Of a stretch of 64,000 nt of DNA, positions 46,770-57,072 are shown piece after piece. The notes under the pieces are model-generated. The model was not told the DNA's origin. It made no database searches and saw nothing but the letters and a program-made list of their open reading frames with translations. Source of the stretch: Thamnidium elegans (taxonomy: Eukaryota > Mucoromycota > Mucoromycetes > Mucorales > Mucoraceae); the NCBI GenBank assembly GCA_025201345.1, contig JAIXMG010000042.1, positions 62,001-126,000 on the forward strand, in the 5' to 3' direction. A program made the translations under genes and the position numbers. Each line of letters opens with the position of its first letter. Within the stretch, counting starts at the first letter, position 1.

Positions 46770-47951
46770 ATGGGACTTTTATTTCGTACCTTTACTAAAG
46801 CGCCACGTCAATGGCGTCGTGGATACTCCTCTCACTCTGATATCACGGCTAGTGCGATGGTATACAGTGAATACGGTCAACCCTCTCAAGTATTAAAGTA
46901 AGTTCAATATACCTTTCAAAATACACGTCTATTAACATACCTGGGCTTTAGGTGGCACTCTTATCGTCTTCCAGCTTTAACTTCCACCACAGTGCAAGTA
47001 AAATTCTTAGCGTCTCCAATTAACCCCGCCGACGTCAACATGATTCAAGGCGCTTACCCTATCAAACCCACCTACCAAAAATTAAGTTCAGACGATGATA
47101 AATTATTAGCCGTTGGTGGTAACGAAGGAGTAGCTCAAGTAATTGCAGTGGGTGATCAAGTACAAGATCTAAAAGTCGGAGATCAAGTTGTCATGGCTAA
47201 TACAGGCTATGGCACCTGGAGAACACATGCTACTGGACCTGCTTCGGATTTCCAATTACTACCAAATAACAAGAAAGTCTCCATGATTCAAAAGGCAACC
47301 ATTACAGTTAATCCTTGTACAGCCTACAGAATGTTGAAAGATTTTGTTAAATTAAACCAAGGTGATTACGTGATTCAAAACGGAGGTAATAGTGCTGTTG
47401 GACAAGCAGTCATTGGAATTTCCAAAGCATGGGGTTTAAAAACAATTAATGTTGTCAGAAACCGACCTGACATCGACAAGTTACGTAAAGAACTGACAGA
47501 CCTTGGTGCTACACATGTTGTTACGGATGAAGATTTAGGCAAGCATGAAACCAGAGCTTTAATCAAGAGCTGGGTAGGCGAAAATAAACCACTTTTGGGT
47601 TTAAACTGTGTGGGAGGTAAAAGCGCTACAGATATGGCTAGATACTTGGGTGAAAATGGTCAGTTTGTGACTTACGGTGCCATGTCAAGAAAGCCTCTTT
47701 CTTTACCTGCTTCTTTATTAATTTTTAAGAACATTTCTTTTCATGGATTTTGGGTTTCAAAGTGGGCAGAAGTTCACTCTAAAGAAGCTAGATATCAAAT
47801 GTTGGAGGATGTGGTCGATTTAATGAGTCAAGGTAAGCTTGGTGAGCCTAAATGGACCCAAGTAAAATGGGATGAAGAGTCTATGAAGACTTCGGTTGAT
47901 CAAGGAATTACCGGATTTTCTGGTGGTGGTAAACAAGTAGTTATTTTTTAA
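46770..47951 (+). CDS. ETR1: Mitochondrial trans-2-enoyl-CoA/ACP reductase
   Basis: Two exons, 46770-46897 and 46952-47951, give 375 residues. A basic, Arg-rich presequence (MGLLFRTFTKAPRQWRRGYSS) is followed by the MDR fold. Family motifs are SPINPADVNMIQGAYPI (with the active-site Tyr), GNEGVAQVIAVGDQV, NPCTAYRML, the NADPH site NGGNSAVGQAVIGISKAWG and FHGFWVSKWAEVH. ETR1/MECR does the last reduction step of mitochondrial fatty acid synthesis, needed for lipoate. The intron separates the presequence region from the catalytic domain. Confidence 0.93.
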
Positions 47952-48459
47952 AGTGTAATAATAAAATTCTTATGCAAAGTTGGGATGGTTGATGATGTTA
48001 CCTCAACTACCATTCCGCCACTAAAAAAATAATCAATAAGCGGAGGTCTAATAAAGGAGACATATACTTCTATTATAAACGCGCAGGAAAAGTATACTTG
48101 CTTACAGCATGTTTTCAGTACTGGTGTCATATCTACGGAAGTTTTATGTATGTGTGTGTGTGTGTGTGTGTACAGCTTTTGTTTACACAAATTAAACAGT
48201 AAGAAAGAGGGTAGTACAACGTCAATTATGTATGCATCAAAAAGATGACCAACAAAACTTGAAATTTATTAGGAATGGGGACAATACGATTGAAAAAGGA
48301 GAGATCTACTCACTCACACGTGTATTATAACAGTGATATAAAAAAAAAAGGTGTCTGTGCATAAATCAAAAAAATGCTTACTTTTTTTTTCAAGTTGTAA
48401 AAAAACCTACACATCTCTTTTTCCTTTCCTTTCCTTTTTTTTTATTATAACTATTAATT
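47952..48459. other. Intergenic, no gene seen
   Basis: About 500 nt between enoyl reductase and the Cys-rich ORF. It includes a TG repeat (48151-48171) and a pyrimidine tract (48420-48445) that could be the promoter of the Cys-rich ORF. Confidence 0.5.
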
Positions 48460-48687
48460 ATGAATTACTTTCCTTCACCACCTTCTTCACCGTTATTAAC
48501 ATCAACCGAAAAAGTGATATGTGGATCTTGTGATAAACCACTTTTATCCGATTGGTTTTGTTCAGACTGTCACAAAAAGTGCAATACATGTAATCGATTT
48601 CTAAATCACCAAGAGTATTGTACTCGTTGCTGGACAATTAAAAATAACTGTTTTATACGAAAAATACATTACTATCCACTTTGCTAG
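48460..48687 (+). CDS. Small Cys-rich zinc-binding ORF, hypothetical
   Basis: A 75-residue ATG ORF with four CxxC pairs: CGSC, CSDC, CNTC and CTRC, plus a final Cys, spaced like paired zinc knuckles (CGSCDKPLLSDWFCSDC, then CNTCNRFLNHQEYCTRC). The N terminus is Ser/Pro-rich. It is preceded by a CT-rich leader similar to that of real genes here and followed by a 52-nt AC repeat. I do not recognise the family; the Cys spacing makes chance unlikely. It could be a single-exon gene or the last exon of a larger one. Confidence 0.5.
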   Translation: MNYFPSPPSSPLLTSTEKVICGSCDKPLLSDWFCSDCHKKCNTCNRFLNHQEYCTRCWTIKNNCFIRKIHYYPLC

Positions 48688-48689
48688 TG

Positions 48690-48692
<3 letters not shown>

Positions 48693-48744
<52 letters not shown>
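48693..48744. repeat. AC microsatellite
   Basis: Twenty-six uninterrupted AC units directly after the Cys-rich ORF. It is in the same flank as a TTTA repeat (48750-48767). Likely length-variable. Confidence 0.95.
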
Positions 48745-48746
<2 letters not shown>

Positions 48747-49084
48747 CTTTATTTATTTATTTATTTATACGCACAAAGGTAATTTTTTGTTTTACCCTTG
48801 TTTCACTGCTAAACTAATTTCATAACATAGTAAAAAAAAATAATTCCCGTTCATTTTTGTGTGGATAGCTTTAGCCTTTTTATTATTATTCCTTCCTTCC
48901 TTATTCATTCTTTATATTCTTTGTCTCGAGAAAAAGTTTCATCATGTCTATAAATTTAATTAAAAAAAAATGATGTACATTACACATATATTAAAAAATT
49001 GAACATGTATAAACATTTACTCTTTCTAAAAAAAAAAGAAAAAAAAAACCTCTTTGATAAAGAAAAAGAAAAAAAGTATGTCCT

Positions 49085-49112
<28 letters not shown>
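49085..49112. repeat. TG microsatellite
   Basis: Fourteen TG units downstream of the LEUNIG-like gene stop codon, near a run of 12 Gs (49142-49153). Confidence 0.95.
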
Positions 49113-49115
<3 letters not shown>

Positions 49116-49228
49116 CTGAGAGAGAAAAAAAAAGGGGGTGTGGGGGGGGGGGGTAATAATATAAATATATATATAAAAAAAGAAAAAAAAGAACAAAACT
49201 GTGAGGATTATATATATGTATTTTTTTT

Positions 49229-52200
49229 TTAAATAGTCCATAGCATTAAATTCTTTTCTTTTTGATGATGACTTGCAGTAGCAACAATTGTTTGCCCAGC
49301 AACAGAATGACAAGCAATACTTACTACCATACCGTACTGTGAACCTGCGTTTTTAGGTTGAGCTCCTGGAATACCGCACTGCCATAAAAAGATATCTTGG
49401 TACCCTCCATACAACAGTCTTAATTTATCTCCTCCGTTAACAAACGCACACCCAGATACTTTAGATTGTGGTATATGATTCATAACACACTTCCAATGCG
49501 ATGTCTCGTATACACAAATCTTATCTTCTGATGAAGCAACCAAAAAGTTACCATCAGCTGACCAGTCGAATGAACAAATGTTCTTTCCGTGATCCGTTGT
49601 AATTGTACGCATTCCCATATTATCATTATTGCCACTATTTGGTTTAACTTGTGTGATATCAATAATATAAATTTGGTTGCCTACAGCACATGCTAAAATA
49701 CTAGCAGTTCTTGGATGAAATCGCATTGGATTAGGTGAAAATCCTGATTTTGATTGCGCCTAACAAATTTATAATATTAGCTTCAAAGTACTATATAACA
49801 TATCTAATATAAACTCACCATCTTTAAGGATTTTTCACAAGTGGACGTATTTAAATTCCAAACCTTTAATTCACCTTCTGCATCAAGCGAACAAATCGTA
49901 TCAGGTCTATCAGGCGCAAAATCCACTGCCGTAACTTGAGCTCTACAGTCCAACTTGACCAACATCTTTGGGGCCTTCTCATCCTCACTGATGTTCTCTT
50001 CGCTCTTCTTATCTTCCAACTTGATTTGTTTTTCTTCGTTTTTTTTATTTACACTTCCAATGTCCCAAATACGTAATGTTTTATCGTATGAAGATGTAGC
50101 CACCAAATTTCTATTATCTGGGCTCCACCGTGCGCACGTAATATGTGCCGTATGACCCGGCAACGAATAATTCATCTTCTTATCTCCTACAGTCCAAATG
50201 AGCACCTTTCGATCATGCCCAGCGCTGGCCAGCCATTGCCCGTCTGCGGAGAAGGCAACCGTGGATACTTTATTAACATTACCCGATAGATCTGCAAATG
50301 GTTGCAACACGCTGGACATCTGCTGCTGCAACTGTAACTGCTGCTGTTGTTGGATGACACTTGGATGCAGCCCGCTACTGCCATCTAAATCAAGTCCGCC
50401 GCCCATACTAGCTAAAAACCCTCCGCCAAAGGGATCCAAATCCGTACCTGTTTCGTTACTTGGCAGCATTAAAGTTTGTTCCGCATTATTTTCGTCGCCT
50501 GACGCAAACATCTCTCCGAAATCTCCACTATCGCCCATCATAAACCTTTCTAAATCAAACGATAGTACATTATTTTGATTTACTGCTGGTGATTCTATGC
50601 TAGGTGATCCCATTTCATTTGGGTTCCATGCCATTCTTTGTTGTTGCTGTTGAACAATTTGTTGCGGAATCACATTACGATGTTGTGGTGATTTATTTTG
50701 TTCAAATCTTTGCTGTTGTTGTAACCTTTGTTGCATGGCCATCACCGGTGATTCATGAGCTTTATTATGAGATGAAGGAGGTGATGAAGTATCTTCTCCG
50801 TTACGTTGTCTCTTTTGTGGTAAATGCATTGCAAATTGTTGCTGTTGTGCTTGTTGCGCTTGTTGCGCCTGTTGCTGCTGCTGTAATGCATGGTTCACCT
50901 GACGACGTTGATATAATGCGACTGCAATCTTCTTCTTATCCCCTCCTTCAGGTGATCCACTACCAGCCGGCATCGTTGGATTAGGGCTACCCATCGTGCT
51001 CATATTAGGTGGCGTTTGAGGTGGCCCGGCTTGCTGAGGAGTTTGCTGCTGTTGTTGCTGAGCATGTTGCTGTTGTGCTTGTTGCTGATGTTGTGTCTGC
51101 TGTTGCTGTTGCTGTTGTGTTTGTTGTGCCTGCTGCTGTTGAGCCTGTTGATGTTGCGCCTGTTGCTGCTGCTGGGCTTGCTGTTGAGCTTGTTGTTGGT
51201 GTTGTTGAACCTGCTGCTGTTGCTGTTGCTGCTGCATAATACGACGTTGATTCATCATCATACGTTGTTGTTGCGTAACCAACATCTATACACACAAAAA
51301 AAAATGTTAAATCAAGAAAAAAAAGGATTTTTTCAATACAACTTACTTGTTGTTGTTGTTGTTGTGGAGTTAATCCAGCGGGCATTTGGCCTTTATTCAT
51401 CATATGTTGAGCAAGCATCATATTCACTATTTTTTTTTAAAAAAAAATGGGGTAAATTTTCAATTGCATAAAAAATCAAATTTTTTACACTTACTTTCTC
51501 CATTATTAAAAGCGGGACTTCCGTTCATTGGCATGTTTGGGTTCATCACCATGGGACCAGGACCTACCATATGTGGCCTCGGTTGGCCATTGACTACAAA
51601 AAAGAGGTTTTAGAACCAAAACACATATTTTTCTTTTCTTTTTTTTCTTTTTCTTTTTCTTTTTTTACCGTTGGGGCCATTAGGACCTATCATATTTCCG
51701 CGTTGACCATCCACTTGAGGACTACTCATAGGATGTCCTGGAGGCAATTGAGTTTGCTGCTGCTGAGGAGTTCCTTGCATATGTTGCTGCTGAAGCATAG
51801 CAGCCTGTTGATGTTGCTGCTGTTGTTGAATCATTGCTTGTTGTTGCATTTGAAGTCTAGCTTGAGTTTGTGGATTACCACCCATCATTTGACTGCAGAT
51901 AAATATATTAGCCCCCTTTTTTTTTACCGTAATAAAAAAATACAAAACTTACGGTGTTCTCATCATGTTTGGATGTTGACTCATTTGAAATCTTCTAATT
52001 TGCGATTGAAGATTATTCTATACACAAGAAAAAAACACATAAATAAAAAAAAGCGCTCTCTCTCTTTCTCCTTGTTCTCTCTCTTATATGTATACCTTTT
52101 CCTCGTTCGTTAAAGATTGTTGGTCACGACCTTGAAGACCCAATGCATTCATAGCAGCAGTAAAGATATTATTTTGTTGAGCTCGATGAGCAGCTGTAAT

Positions 52201-53476
52201 TGGTTGACCTGTCATAGGAGAAGTCATCATGGTTTCAGGAGCAACGTCTACAACTCGTTGCATTTGTTGAGGAGAGAAAGAAGGCGATGCAGTCGCATGT
52301 CTTCCAGGATGTTGTTGCTGCTGTTGTTGCTGTTGAGCTTGTTGTTGCTGCTGTTGAGCCTGTTGTTGAGCTTGCTGTTGAGCTTGCTGGGCTTGTTGAG
52401 CCTGTTGAGCCTGTTGCGCTTGTTGCGCTTGTTGCGCTTGTTGCGCCTGTTGCGCCTGTTGAGCCTGTTGTTGAGCCTGATGTTGAGCCTGTTGTTGAGC
52501 CTGTTGTTGAGCTTGTTGTTGTTGGTGTTGTTGTTGTTGTTGTTGTTGGTGTTGTTGGTGTTGTTGTTGTTGAACTTGCTGCTGAGCTTGTTGTTGTGGA
52601 GGTAAATTCGCAGACATGCTCTGAGGAGTATTTACATTGTTATTAGGTGTATTATTATTAGGTGGTGGTGGTGGCATTACAGTATTTGGTAATGAAGCAG
52701 TACTACTAGCAGGTGAAGCTCGATGTTGTTGTTGAGAAGGTACACTTTGTTGTTGTTGTAAATGCTCTTGTTGACCAATATGTGGTGATTGAATTGATCT
52801 TTGAGCAACTTCAGAAGCTCGACGTTGTTGTACATGTTGTTGTACTTGTGGATGTTGAACTTGCTGTTGAGCTTGTTGTTGCTGTTGGGCTTGTTGCTGC
52901 TGTTGGGCTTGTTGTTGCTGAGCTTGTTGAGCTTGTTGATGAGCTTGTTGCTGGGCTTGCTGTTGTTGAGAGTGTACATTAAAAGATCTCTGTTGTTGTA
53001 ACACTTCCTCCCTTTTAGCTCTAAGAAAGTCGTGGTACTAATAAAATAAAAATTTATATAAAACTCATAAAAAATTATATATAGATACTCTACCTCATCA
53101 TGAATTGTAGCTTCTTTACTTGCTTGAGCGTCTTTACTTTTAGCATAATAAACATCCCAGAATACTCCCCACCAATCAGCTAAAAATCCAGTGGAAACAT
53201 CAATAGGAGGAGGTTGATCTGTAGCAACACTAGCCTCTGTTGAGAACGCTCGAGCAGCTTGGTGATATTTTTGCTTTTTACAGTAATCGTAAATATATAA
53301 ATGTAAAAGTTCTGTTGCCCTGACATCACTGGGACGGCCATTTTGTCTTTAGAAAAAAAAGTGTGTATAAAGAAATATAGTATAGAAAAAAAAAAAAAAA
53401 AAAAAAAAAAGGATTAATATATCATTTACAAGTTTTGGTGTTGTTGTTGTTTAGATGTTTGTGCTTTAAGTTCCAT
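49229..53476 (-). CDS. LEUNIG-like LUFS-polyQ-WD40 corepressor
   Basis: Nine coding exons in transcript order (53476-53430, 53346-53094, 53037-52096, 52017-51953, 51892-51669, 51593-51495, 51426-51347, 51285-49819, 49759-49229) give 1235 residues. A LisH/LUFS domain (TELLHLYIYDYCKKQKYHQAARAF, then FLADWWGVFWDVYYAK) is followed by huge Gln/Ala tracts (residues ~100-400 and ~560-760), then a WD40 domain beginning SGNVNKVSTVAFSADGQWLASAGHDRKVLIWT and ending LMLWTI. This order is that of the plant corepressors LEUNIG/LUH. An upstream exon 53558-53521 (MAQSQNRRNTWD) would join one base out of frame, so the start in exon 2 is used. Nuclear transcription corepression is inferred. Confidence 0.82.
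50830..52990 (-). repeat. CAA/CAG trinucleotide tracts coding polyglutamine
   Basis: Dense interrupted runs of CAA, CAG and GCT codons in the LEUNIG-like gene, densest at 52318-52600, 52860-52970 and 51040-51240. They encode Gln runs spaced by Ala, with repeated QAQQAQQA units at 52385-52470. Likely unstable in length. Confidence 0.9.
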
Positions 53477-53558
53477 GCGTTTAAAAACTACAACAACAAA
53501 AAATAAAAAAGACTATTTACCCATCCCAGGTGTTTCTCCTGTTTTGCGACTGTGCCAT

Positions 53559-54056
53559 TTGTTGTATATATATAATAAAAAAAAAAGATATTAAAAAAAA
53601 AAAAGGGGGAAAAAAAAAAAAGAAAAAAAAAAAAAGGTAAAATTCGAGTATTTTTATTTTTTTAGCTTATTTTGTTTCGTTCCTTTTGTTTATCCAATAA
53701 GATTTATTTTATTTTTTTGTTCCTTTTTATCTCTTTTTTTTTTTTTTTTGTACTTTCTTATTTCTTAAAAAAAAAAGGGGGGATAATCCTTGTTTTATAT
53801 TCGCCTTCTTCTTTTGTACTTAAATCCTTGTTTTGTTGCCAAAATAACAAAACCCAAGGCCCAAATCATATAAAAAAATAGGAGGTCAGTTTAAAGCGCC
53901 TCTTTTAATTTATTTATACATCACTGACGAGCAACCAAAAACGAAGCGGTCACTAAATTTAATGTTTGCTTCTGTTTGCTTTACCTCTAGAACCACATCG
54001 TGGTTGTCTATCTTCTGCAATTTGAAGGAAGCATTATTTGCGCTGATTTTATTAGG
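53559..54056. other. Intergenic, no gene seen
   Basis: Purine-rich 5' flank of the LEUNIG-like gene (53570-53640) and AT-rich sequence next to the transposon relic. Open frames are short and phenylalanine-rich. Confidence 0.55.
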
Positions 54057-54530
54057 TTAGAATTGAGGAAAAGGAGCTCCAAACAAGATTGTACCAAGCC
54101 CCACTAAACCAATAGCTAGTGCTGATAAAGAGTCTCTGCATTTGATAGCACGTTTTGATATAACAGAAACACAGAAAGGATTTGTACAATATAAAGTACC
54201 TTGAACTGTTTTATTAAACTCTTTGCCATTTCCTCTTTGTGATATTTGTGGATGGCTTAGTCTAACAAAGCAAAAAGCGCTTCAGCATGGATATCTTTTT
54301 CTATTCATCACCTTTTTTTCTTTGCTACACAGTCGATGAAGTAATTTATGGTTTTGTATTTCACTATGTCGCCTAGCGGGGATCTTGCTAAACGCTTCAG
54401 ACATATCAAACTGCTTCAACAACTTCAGCCTTCTTTCGTGCAATAGTTCTTGCATGAACACAGTCAAGATAATTGGGAGCAACTCTTTCAATGAAAAAAT
54501 ATTGAGGGTTTGTCATAAATGATGAGACTG
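54057..54530 (-). pseudogene. Decayed TnpB/Fanzor-like C-terminal fragment
   Basis: On the minus strand the region 54260-54057 reads CFVRLSHPQIS, then GTLYCTNPFC, then CRDSLSALAIGLVGL and ends FGAPFPQF plus stop. A Cys pair, LSHP, CTNxxC and RD-x-x-SALAIG in that order match the zinc ribbon and RuvC-III end of a TnpB/Fanzor-like family that I recall as repeated in Mucorales. Upstream, 54491-54282 is open in another frame (RRLKLLKQFDMSEAF, IPARRHSEIQNHKLLHRLCS). A frameshift joins the two, and the N-terminal part is missing. Confidence 0.55.
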
Positions 54531-54670
54531 ACATTTTATTATATAACAGATATTACAGACAGGGGAAGAAAAAAATACGAATAAAAAAATATGGTTGAAA
54601 TCTGACTGCCCCGCTGGTATGTCGAATAGAGATTTCGATCACTGGCTGATGCGGGGAAGAAAAAAAAAGC

Positions 54671-56248
54671 TTAAGAGCCAAAACCAACATCGTCTAACAC
54701 GCGTCTGTGTTCAATTTCATGGCTCGTATTGTAATCCAAATGAACAAAAGCTCTTTCAACGATATCCAGCATTTCAAACGCATCCTTTTTTTTAAGAAAG
54801 AAAAAAAAAGCGTTACTAAATAATAATTAAACACAATAAAAAAAAACTTACTTGAAGCGCTTCTCCCAAATCATGACACTCTCTTAGTGCAGCATTGGGT
54901 GGTAAGACAATATGAACTTCAACCAGTAATCTATCACCAACATAATAAGCACGTACAGTATCAATGGAAACAATTTTAGAGGAAAATCTATAAGCCATAT
55001 AAACCAATTGTTTAAGATCATCCAAATTCGCTGTTTGGCCTGTCAGTCTACGAATATTTTCTACACGTGGGTTATTTAATCACAGATTATTATTATTTGT
55101 GTGTGTGTGCACATACCTAATAGTACAATCACCCATTCATAAATAATATATAATGAAAGTAAAATAGCTCCTACAGGATCTAACCACGGCATCTTTGCCC
55201 ATACAGCTATTAAAGATAAAACATAATAAATAACAAACAAAAAAATCATTATTTAACGGACTTACCAAAAAGTGGAAAGATTGTAGTTGCAATATTAAAC
55301 ACGACATCATTTTCATGATCCTGTGCAAGCGCTTGTACACTTGAACTTCCTTTTACTGTTAAACACCAAAGCCACAAAACTCCTTTAATGACAATATTAG
55401 CCACTAATAAACCTAAAGCTAACGGACTAAGGTCAACATGTTCCACTTTTCTATTTTCCTCTGCCAATTGTTCGACAGAAGATATCAGTACTTGACTAAA
55501 AGAAGTTGTTATCACTGCTGCAAATACAATAATACCAAGGGGCTCCATTCTTGACTATCCAAATAAATTAATAGTGTATCTTATTTTATTTTATTTAAAA
55601 AATAAATAAATAAAAAATAAAAAACTTACTTTGCCCACGGGATAGTCATATATGTTCTTTTGTCGAATCACGCGTATTGTAAAAAAAATAATGGCATTGC
55701 TTAATATATCCAAAAAACTTTCAAACGCAGAAGCCAAAATAGCAATGGAACCTGTAAAGAAAGCCAAAAAAGCTTTTGTAAGAAACAGTATAATATTCGC
55801 CATAAATGATAAATTGATTGCTAAATGAACAATCCAACTAGGTGAAGAAGACGAACAAGACTCGGATGGTTTTATTACCAGTGGCGTTTCTTCATCAAAA
55901 ACAGCGCTATTTTGATACGTAGAAGAAGAACCAAACGTTTCGGGACAACGACCTAGTTCTTTAATAATATTATCCACTTCAATATATTTATCAATGATTT
56001 TATTTTGATGCTATCAAGTTGAATCAATTAATATATATATATATTGACCCTTTTTTTTTTTTTTTTTTTTACTTTACCTCATAAAACTTTCTTACTGCTT
56101 TATTATCAATAGCTTTTAATTGATAGTCGGGCATTCGAAGTGCATAAAAATGTGCTGGAGGCTCTATAGCACTTACTGCTAACGAAGCAACTGATCTTCT
56201 CCTTTTTATAGGTAACCTTTCCCATTCTTGTTCTTGATAAGAAGACAT
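54671..56248 (-). CDS. Cation diffusion facilitator metal transporter
   Basis: Six exons in transcript order (56248-56078, 56010-55630, 55554-55266, 55206-55117, 55060-54852, 54784-54671) give 417 residues. After a long cytosolic N terminus, CDF helices are seen: NIILFLTKAFLAFFTGSIAILASAFESFLDIL, YPVGKSRMEPLGIIVFAAVI, then ALAQDHENDVVFNIAT and DPVGAILLSLYIIYEW. The C-terminal cytosolic domain has SIDTVRAYYVGDRLLVEVHI and ends HEIEHRR. The second metal site is DHEND as in the Mn/Fe-type CDFs, but the first, usually DxxxD, is ESFLD. The metal is not certain. Confidence 0.88.
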
Positions 56249-56486
56249 TTATATATATATAGAAAAGAAAGAGAAAAAAATCAATACAAACAAGAAAAAC
56301 TAGTTATTTTTTAATTTATATATGAAACCGGGGGTTTTTATTTTATTTTTATGCGGGATTGAAAACGGGAGTTGTTTCTGATGTTATATGTACAACTATT
56401 TTTTTTATAATTATTTTTTATTGTACAGAATATTAAAATGTACAGAATATTAGATTGTAATTGTTAAAAAAGTAAGAAGGATTCCC

Positions 56487-57072
56487 TTAGGCAAGCATAG
56501 CGACAAAACTAGCAATAAAGAGTGCAGATAATGCTGCAAATTGAACAAACAAAGCACTGTAACCGCTACCGATTAAAGAAGCACCAGCATTGGGTGCATT
56601 ACTTTGAGCAACAGAAGAGGCAGAACTGACAGCACCACCCGCAGAACTTTGTTGTGAAGCAGCGGAACTAGCAACAGAAGAGGCAGAACTAGCAACTGAA
56701 GAAGCAGAAGTAGATTCAGAGGCGGCAGAACTGGCAGTAGTGGATGCACCAGCACCAGCAGCACTACTAGCAGCAACTTCAGAAGAGATACGGCTGTAGG
56801 CAGATTGAGCAGACTGGATTAATGGAGTTTTACCGGGTCCAGTGACAGAAGCAGAGATTGACTCGATCCTAACATTAAAAGTTAATAAAAAAAAAAATTT
56901 AAAAGAAAAAACTTACTTGCTACTAAGAGAAGCGAGAGCGGGAACTTAATATATATATAAAAAAACGTTAGAAAACCCTTAACCAAACAAACAAGCATAT
57001 AAACTTACTTTCAGCATTTACGCTAGCAAGAGCGAGAATAGCAGCAAGAGCGATGATCAATTTGGAGTTCAT
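56487..57072 (-). CDS. Ser/Ala-rich, probably GPI-anchored surface protein
   Basis: Three exons in transcript order (57072-57009, 56944-56917, 56868-56487) give 157 residues. A signal peptide (MNSKLIIALAAILALASVNA) is followed by a short ordered stretch (ALASLSSKIESISASV) and a Ser/Ala/Thr-rich middle (about residues 70-125), then a hydrophobic C-terminal tail (ALFVQFAALSALFIASFVAM). This is the layout of GPI-anchored cell-wall proteins. The middle exon is only 28 nt. A specific role is not evident. Confidence 0.8.

Noticed and set aside
48693..48744. Telomere- or centromere-like repeat
   Set aside because: It is a plain AC dinucleotide microsatellite with normal genes on both sides.
51009..52979. 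Long Leu- or Val-rich open frames on the plus strand opposite the LEUNIG-like gene
   Set aside because: They are the complement of CAA/CAG repeats and carry no non-repeat signal.
56573..56776. Leu-rich minus-strand frame
   Set aside because: Alternative frame of the Ser/Ala-rich GPI-type protein.
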